Shown here in pieces: positions 57,274-64,000 of a stretch of 64,000 bases of DNA. The DNA is taken from the NCBI GenBank assembly GCA_951812925.1, contig OX638368.1:3162001-3226000 (forward strand), read 5' to 3'. A program made the position numbers and the translations under genes. Source of the DNA: Calliopum simillimum. Its lineage: Eukaryota; Arthropoda; Insecta; Diptera; Lauxaniidae. Under the pieces are notes generated by a model, which had not been told where the DNA came from, searched no databases, and was given only the letters and a program-made list of their open reading frames with translations. How positions within the stretch are numbered: position 1 is the stretch's first letter; each line of letters opens with the position of its first letter.

Positions 57274-57820
57274 CCCACTGTGCGTCAAGCAAATGGACTA
57301 GCTTAAGAGTAGTCCATTAACTAGTCCTCTACTAACCAGTACTAGTCCGACTTCAATCTTTTTTGCATACAAGCAACTGCTCATTTTTTGTGTGTTGATA
57401 TCCTAGAAAATTTCAATTGGCCCCTTATGCATTACTTTTACACCAGTGCGAGGATAGTTGTGGTATGAAGTAGTCCTACAGTAATATTTTTTTTTAATTG
57501 GACTGATATTTTCTTAAAACAGTAAATAAAGTTAAATTACATTCATAACAGCATTAAAAAAATGAATTCATCAATTTCAGTTTTTTCCACAATTTATTTT
57601 GACACCAAATTCAAGTGACACAACGCAGAAAATATTTCAAAAGCAAAAAACGAAAATTTGTTTGTAATTTGTTTTTGTCACGATTCAAATTTATTTGCCC
57701 CTACAAACTACAAACTGATATCAAACTGGCCCCCACCCACTCCTTTTTTCACTAGTTTCAGGCTAGTACTAACCCAGAACTAGTATTTTTTGCAGACTGT
57801 CTCATATTTTTACTACAGGG
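57274..57820. mobile_element. MITE, ACTAGT-rich family, copy 2
   Basis: Diverged sister of 10833-11307: GGACTAGCTTAAGAGTAGTC near the left end, CACAATTTATTTTGACACC and CAAACTACAAACTGATATC inside, GACTGTCTCATATTTTTACT near the right end, terminal CCC and GGG. Slightly longer through internal insertions. Confidence 0.75.
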
Positions 57821-60594
57821 TAGTATACGCAGTGAATTTTGTCAGAGTGTATTTATTTATTATTTTTTTTGGTGTAATTAATACAAGAACAAATTAAATA
57901 AATATGGCTAAAAAAAGTGGTGGAAAGTGCTTAATAGTCAAAGAGAAAGATTTTAGTTAGCACTTTTTTTTAGTGAAAAAAACTAATATTTCTAACCTAA
58001 CCTTTAATTAATATTTTTTTTCTTAAAAATAAACTTTGCTAGAACGTACAAAATGCGTTGCGGGCTAAGACTATCATAATTATGTAAAGTGATGAATTTT
58101 GAGCTAATTTAATCAATTTCATCTTGCGATTCGTTGCGTTTTTTGAGATATACCATTTTTTCGCAGTCAGTCTCCGCTTGATATATGAAGAACTTTCGAC
58201 AGTTTGCTTCGATAAACAATTTGAAAAGATAAATATTTGTTTATGCAAGAATCCTTCTCGGAATCCGTGGGAGGCAATGATAAAACTTTTAAAATTTTCC
58301 CTCACTTTCCATTCAGCACCTAATTTTTTCATAAAACCAACATTTTTTATTCAAAATTTTATCATCATATGTGCTAAATTCGGGTTGCACGGTTTTTTGT
58401 TCCGCTCACGCCCGCTTTTAATATGTGGGTAGATATTACCAAGAACACCTCAGGTATCAAATAAAGTTGTTGTGCTTCAAATATTAAAAAAGTTGTGGCG
58501 ATTTCAAACTTTGGGTTACATAGGAGATGGGCGTGTCCTTGGTCTGATCACGCCCATTTTTTTTGACAAAGAACTAGATGCAACCACTAACAACACAGAT
58601 ATCGAATTTTATTGCTGTACGCTTTATTGCTGTATGGCTGTTATGAATATATGCTACTAAAAATGAGTAAAATTACCTATAGTGCAATGGTGTATTCATA
58701 TAAATTGTTTATGTTGCCGACATTTTCATTGCCCTTTTTTATTGAAATATAGTATTTTATAATTAATTTAAAGAAAAAATTATTTAGATTACATAAGAGG
58801 CTTAAAAAAAGATATGTGCAAATTAAAATGGTTCTACAAAATGCTGCGTTTGGTATTTTTTTTTTTTTTCGGAAAATTACTAAGTTGGCTAAAAAAATCG
58901 ATTTCTATCATATCTATATGTATCTATCTACCTCCAAAAAAAATATATAATTTTTAAACGCCAAAGTTTTTGTAAAATCATAGTTTTTATTTCTAAAGCA
59001 CCTTTGGGTATCCATTTTGTAATGAAAAAAAAAAGTTATGACCAAAAAACATGTTTTTTAGCCAAAATGGGCCTTCAGTAGAATCAAAAGTGGTGCATTG
59101 GTTTCTCTCGAAATGGAAAAAAAATTATGCAGAAATTGTTTTTAAGAGTCCTTCTAACTTCTGACTCAGTCTTGGTATGTATCTAAACTTCGATATTTGA
59201 ACCAATCTGATAAGAACTGTCCCCTTCAGAATACAGAAGAAATGAGGAAGACATAAAGAAAAAAAGACGTTTCTGTTGTGATGCCACCAAAAAAAATAAA
59301 CTGGGATTCGGGAAGTAAACAGCAAAAAGCTTAAAGTTGAACCTTCTTTATCAGCCTTCCAAGACATAACCATGCAAATATCACCATATTCATTGACAAA
59401 CCACCATCAACACAAAAAATATACAAAAAAAAAAAAAAAAAATAGGTAAAATTAAAAAAAAAAATGGATAATCTTCCACCGCAGAAATTCATGCGATGAA
59501 GGTTCGTGTCTATGAAAAAGTTTGCTTAGCTGTTGCTAGAACCAACGAGAAATTTTAAACTAAAGATGCTATAAAACCAGTTGAAAGTCAGAGTATGAGT
59601 TGAGGAGCTTGACTTTATCTTAACATTCATTAAGTTTTTCATAAACATACTTATAGCAAAACATTTCCTTATGGTTTCTTGTTAATTTTCCACTTTTTGT
59701 TTTTACAGTCACAACATTTTCCATAGCAAATCAATTCATTTAATTTTTAATTAATTGCTGGAATCTGTTTATTAACATATATACAATATATTTACAACTT
59801 CCTACATAAAAAGGCAGTAATCGATTTTACTCTTAACTGTTTGTGGTAAATCAATCATTCACGGACTTAAACTGCAATTTCCCGTCAATCTCTTAACTGC
59901 AAACTACAAACTGATATCTTGTCACCACAGACAAGACGGATGAAACTTAAGTTACATAATATGTATGCCATTTTTAGTAGCGAGATTCATGAAATGAATA
60001 AAACGAAAGAAAAATCATTTAGTGCCAATTTGCAGTAGTAAAAATTTGTATTTTTTTCATTTGTGGTTACCGCAAATGTTAATTGTGTGCGCAGCAATTG
60101 GCACGCGCAACACAATGTTGCAACGATCACATACGAGTACCTATATGCACTTAATTGCAGATATTAACTACCTGGCATTCATCAAATAAAATTTCACGAC
60201 TTAAAGCCAAGACAATGAAAACAATTTGAATTAAACACTTGAAGGTTGAACTTGAGGCAAAAGTAAAAAAATACACGTATTGCATGTCTAAAGTATAGAC
60301 TACAGTGGCAACATTGTAAGGACTAATGGCATAACTTCTTGTAGGTCCTAAACACAAGAAATACTTTCGTTTTGCGAGATAGTTAAGGTATACCACAAAA
60401 CTTGTTGATTCCCTGAAAACCTATGTACATAGCACCTAAAACTTGTCAAAACAATTTCGAATTTTGACAATGATTTTGACAAATGACATTTAAATTTTAT
60501 TGAATAACGTCTTATTAACTCAATCATTAATTGATGAAAGCTACAACAGGTATAACGCCAACATTACTCTCAAGTAAATTAATTCAATTATTTG
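57821..60594. other. Stretch without a supported gene
   Basis: AT-rich with long A/T runs. 58530-58560 has a GGGCGTGTCC/CACGCCCATT pair like the GTGGGCGTGGC repeats. 59076-59175 is the partner of 52461. No coding region recognised. Confidence 0.4.
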
Positions 60595-61049
60595 CATATC
60601 GACGGCTTATATTCAATACACTCTATCTACAAAAACACAATTTTTCAGGAGAGCAAAAAAACTGTTTTATTCGCTATTTTTTATGGTGTTAACCAAACGA
60701 AGTACTACGATATTAATTAAAAAGAGCCACAAGATCCTTCAAATAAAAAAATTAAAAAAAACCTTGGTTATTCGCCAAATTATAGCAGATAGAGGATATT
60801 GCAATTCAAATATAATATAAAATGCGTGTTCAAACAAGCAGATAGAGCCTATTGCACAATAATAAAAACCAATTTTTTTATGAATTATTTATTAATAGAT
60901 GGTTTTTTAGCAAAAGAAAACTAAAAATAGGTAAAGCGCCTGGCGGACTTGAGAATGCAAAATATGAGAACCGAAACCTGAGCTCAGACTATTATAGGTC
61001 CTTATTTTTTATAGCTGTTTATTTTGAACTTTGATCTGCTTATTATGAA

Positions 61050-61206
61050 TCTAAACTTGGTTTTTTTTTCTATCATGTAAGGATCCTGAGTTATCCTTGC
61101 TTATAGCTTGCTATATAGCTCTAAGTAGGCCACAAAACAGTGATTTTTGGACTTCTAAGAAAAGATAACTCAGAATTTTTACATGATAGAAAAAATCCTA
61201 GTTAAT
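61050..61206. repeat. Hairpin-forming inverted repeat
   Basis: TTTTTTTCTATCATGTAAGG with CTGAGTTATCCTT pairs with GATAACTCAGAATTTTTACA and TGATAGAAAAAATC about 60 bp further on. Arms of about 42 bp with a few mismatches. Confidence 0.75.
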
Positions 61207-61220
61207 AAGGAAATCCCAGT

Positions 61221-61536
61221 TAGTGATGAGCAAAATTAGTCTTGGTCTTGATTCTTGGTCTTGTTCTCGGTATTAGACGCTGATATCATTGCTAGACCAA
61301 GACTTCTGTGGTCTTGGTCTTGCTCAGGATTATCATCAAGACCAAGACTGCTTTTTAGTCTTTCGAATTTATAGTTAATAGGTGTGTCACGCCCGTTTCA
61401 AGCATAAAATCATATCTCAATTCGAAATTGGACATCTTTGAGACCAAGACCTAATGACCAAGACACAATATGCAAGAACAAGACCAATACCAAGACTGCT
61501 ATGATCTTGGTCTTGGTCTTAGTTTGCTCACCACTA
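61221..61536. mobile_element. hAT MITE with TCTTGG hexamer arrays and perfect 8-bp duplication
   Basis: Inverted termini TAGTGATGAGCAAA and TAGTGGTGAGCAAA, flanked by ATCCCAGT on both sides (61213-61220 and 61537-61544). An 8-bp duplication and TAGTG-TGAGCAAA ends fit hAT. Each half is built of short CTTGGTCTTG/CAAGACCAAGAC repeats pointing outward to inward. No ORF. Confidence 0.93.
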
Positions 61537-62455
61537 ATCCCAGTCCACCATAAACTGCTATAAAAAACTAGGGCGCAAGACTATGGTAGGCCTGGGCGGG
61601 GAGTAGGGACTAAAGACCCTTGCTCCTGGGTAAATCTACTTTCTAGTAACTTGGGGTACTTTTTATAAAAATCTGAGCCCAGATTTCAGTTCTCATGTTT
61701 TGCATTCACAAGTCCGTCTGGATACCGCTCTAATACCCAGTTTCTTATGACTCGTATATACAATTGAGGAGTGGCCGTACCAAAGGGCCTAAGTTATGTG
61801 CTATTATAATCAGGTATTTGACCGGTATAATTATTTAACATAATGCCATCAATTCCACGCCATCGAGTAAATTTTTCGTGAAAACAGAAAACAATTATTA
61901 TCATTTCTAACAAAATGTCACCCCATTCATATTATGACACAACTTTTGCCTTGAAATGGTACCTAGGCCCTTTGGTGCGAACACTCCTCAATTGTTTTAA
62001 TTTTCAAATCAACTTTAACCGATCACGCCCATTTTTGATCCCAGATAGCCTGGTAATATTGTTTTCATCTGTACCAAATTTCATGCGTCCAGCCTTATCT
62101 GTTTGTTTACAGAAGGGCCAATCACGACTCAGCAGGGCTATCAAGGTTCAACATACAAAACTGAAAAACGATTGACGACCGTTTGTCATGACCTTGTATA
62201 TAACGGCCACCCAATAAATATAATAAATTGAAAAATCTTTCATTTTTCATATGTAGATAGAGGATATTGCATATCACAAAATCGATTGCTGTAGATAGTG
62301 AATTTCTTTAAATGGAAAAAAGTAGCTCTGGAAGCAAATTTTTCGTTTGGAATTAATATCATAGATGCCATTTGTCTCAATGAAGGTTTTACCATCAAAA
62401 ACTAATTTTCGTGAAAATTGTAGATAGAGGGTATTGAATATAAGCCGTCGATATG

Positions 62456-63570
62456 TTACCTTAAAAGACAAACTTCAAAAAAGACCGATGTAGTTGAGTG
62501 CTAATGCAAGACACGTTTTTGAAAAATTTTCATCTGAAATGTCGGTGAACGTTTGTTTGATGAGCCAATATTTTAATTAATGCATAATCTTCTTACACTG
62601 AAAATTTTATTTACAGCTTGGCGCAATTTAAATTGTTCATATTTAATGATGTTTTTTCTGTGTATTTATTCATAGATTAATGTCAATACGAGTACATCAC
62701 AATTATTGGTTAAAAGCACAAATTTAAACTAAAAACTTTATGTTAGCTATCAAAGTAAATAATAAGTTTTTAATAAATATCAGTACAAGTACTACTTGTA
62801 TAAGTCGGATTAAATAAATATCGAAACAAGTTTGGGACTAAAAGACAGAGTTCACAATGTTACAACAAACTACACTTCATAATTACTCTAAGAATAAGGT
62901 GTGTTTTCCTCACAAGATTTTTGCGTTTATCGGCATTAACCGTAAAATTTATTCAATTTGAATTTTTAATGCCATTCTACAGAAAATAGTTCAATTAAGA
63001 AATACTTTGAATATATTTGAAAAAAGGATTAGTTTGTAACTGTTACATCTTGTTAAAGTCAAAGGTTTTTTCCGAAACAAAAACAACTAAGAAAATTGGC
63101 TAATCACAGCATATTTTAGAAATAAGTACAATAGTTACTGCTCCTCAACCACACAAGTAAATATTTTTTTAGTATAATTTTTTTTACCAAATTATAGTTA
63201 CTAGAATCGTGGTCAAAGTTCGACCACAAATGTATTAAATAATTTTGGTACTTTTTGGATACTTTTAGTACTTTTTTTTTGCTATTTGGTACGAAATAGA
63301 AATGCTCCCTGGTATAATTTAAACGACCGTGTATTTTGTTGTTTTTAATATTGAAAAATTCGAATGCTCCTACAGCCTTACATAGAATCATTGTGCAATC
63401 AGTTTCAATTCAATTAAACAAAGGTAAATAAATAAGAGAAAGGAACATAGAAAAGCGAAAAAAAATGTTGAATAAAAAATATTTTAATAAAAAAAAAATT
63501 AAGCAAAAAAAAAAAAACCAAAAAAAAGTAAAAAAAAAAATCACCAGAGCTGTGTTCGAACCCGTGTTGT
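62456..63570. other. Stretch without a supported gene
   Basis: AT-rich; long A runs at 63480-63540. Nothing else supported. Confidence 0.4.
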
Positions 63571-63658
63571 TCTTAGTGCTTCTAAATTTCTATGGGGACA
63601 AGCGCTTATGAAGTGCTTGGATCAGAAGCGCTAGAAATTTTTTCTCTTGGGCACTAAG
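63571..63658. repeat. Hairpin with CTTAGTGC/GCACTAAG ends
   Basis: CTTAGTGC, AAATTTCTA and AGCGCTT in the left half recur in inverse order in the right half (AAGCGCTAGAAATTT, GCACTAAG). Stems are interrupted by bulges. Confidence 0.6.
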
Positions 63659-63824
63659 CGAAATCGTAACAGCTATACAAACCAATCAGAGTGTGGTGGT
63701 GAAAAGAAACAATGAGAATAGCTGAGAGTTTTATACCAACAAGCTTTAACTTAAGGCGTGTACCTATAAGCAATGATCAGAAACGTCGAGACTTAATTCA
63801 AAAACTCCAACTATTGCTTTCAGT

Positions 63825-63870
63825 TACAGTTCAGTGTTGGTTTGAGTGCAGTCTAATAAAGCTGAAATGG
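63825..63870 (+). promoter_or_regulatory. Possible core promoter on the plus strand
   Basis: TCAGTG at 63831 fits an insect initiator with the A at 63833 as +1; AGCTGA falls at +28 to +33, a partial match to the downstream promoter element RGWYVT. No TATA box at the expected distance. The following bases could be the 5' UTR of a gene continuing outside the window. Confidence 0.28.
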
Positions 63871-64000
63871 CAATAATCAAATCATCGGTTTGATTACAAT
63901 GTGTAAGAGTTATTTTTAAGTGATCAAAGTGTTATAACTAAAATGTTAAAAACAGCGTAATGAATTTATAAGTGATTTTTGTATAAATGATTTAATGAAA

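Larger units (their letters stand above)
60595..62455. mobile_element. 1.86-kb element with 38-bp terminal inverted repeats
   Basis: The left end CATATCGACGGCTTATATTC and 18 further bases is matched inverted at 62418-62455 with one mismatch in 38. Subterminal copies of GATAGAGGATATTGCA occur at about 60789, 60843 (variant), 62256 and within the right terminus. No intact transposase was found inside. It contains a younger hAT MITE at 61221-61536. No target duplication was recognised. Confidence 0.7.

Noticed and set aside
63545..63575. GTTCGAACC resembling a tRNA B box
   Set aside because: No A box, acceptor stem or cloverleaf could be drawn around it.

Overview
The window looks like nuclear DNA of a higher (cyclorrhaphan) fly. 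It is very AT-rich, has short GT-AG introns of 60-150 bp beside one intron of about 16 kb, and carries an arthropod chitin-binding cuticle gene. It is loaded with dipteran-type repeats: Helitron ends, mini-me-like modules built around a conserved core and a tetranucleotide tract, Tc1/mariner remnants, hAT MITEs and foldback elements. I cannot name the species. I saw no tRNA, rRNA, CRISPR array or bacterial-type operon.

Four protein-coding genes can be supported. (1) 6904-9218 (+) is the 3' part of a secreted one-domain chitin-binding protein (CBM14/peritrophin-A, Cpap1 type) with a long Thr/Pro-rich tail; its signal-peptide exon was not found. (2) 15045-18971 (-), called gene A, encodes a large disordered Cys/Pro/Gln-rich protein with internal repeats and a C-terminal fibronectin-III-like domain; its first exon was not found. 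(3) 19313-22159 (-), called gene B, is an intronless Cys-rich 948-residue protein of unknown function, just upstream of gene A on the same strand. (4) 28855-52063 (-) is a nine-exon gene for a coiled-coil protein of about 1534 residues. All eight of its introns are phase 0, and a 16-kb intron separates its four 5' exons from the rest.

Layout: 1-6.9 kb holds a foldback element, a broken Tc1 transposon, a degenerate tandem array and two tandem Helitron-like copies, leading into the cuticle gene. 9.3-15 kb is intergenic with MITEs and a Tc1 relic. 15-22.2 kb is the gene A/B pair. 22.4-28.3 kb is repeat-rich. 28.8-52.1 kb is the coiled-coil gene; its large intron holds a nested repeat complex at 36.0-40.4 kb, a TIR element with a TACA duplication, and a mini-me copy carrying a 125-bp hAT MITE. 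52-64 kb has a dead mariner-like transposase, more MITEs, a 1.86-kb element with 38-bp terminal repeats and a possible core promoter at the far right.

The genes do not form an obvious pathway. The most unusual part is the gene A/B pair: two adjacent, lineage-specific-looking Cys-rich proteins with internal amplification, one tethered to an FN3-like fold. The best-supported transposon signals are two hAT MITEs with perfect 8-bp target duplications.
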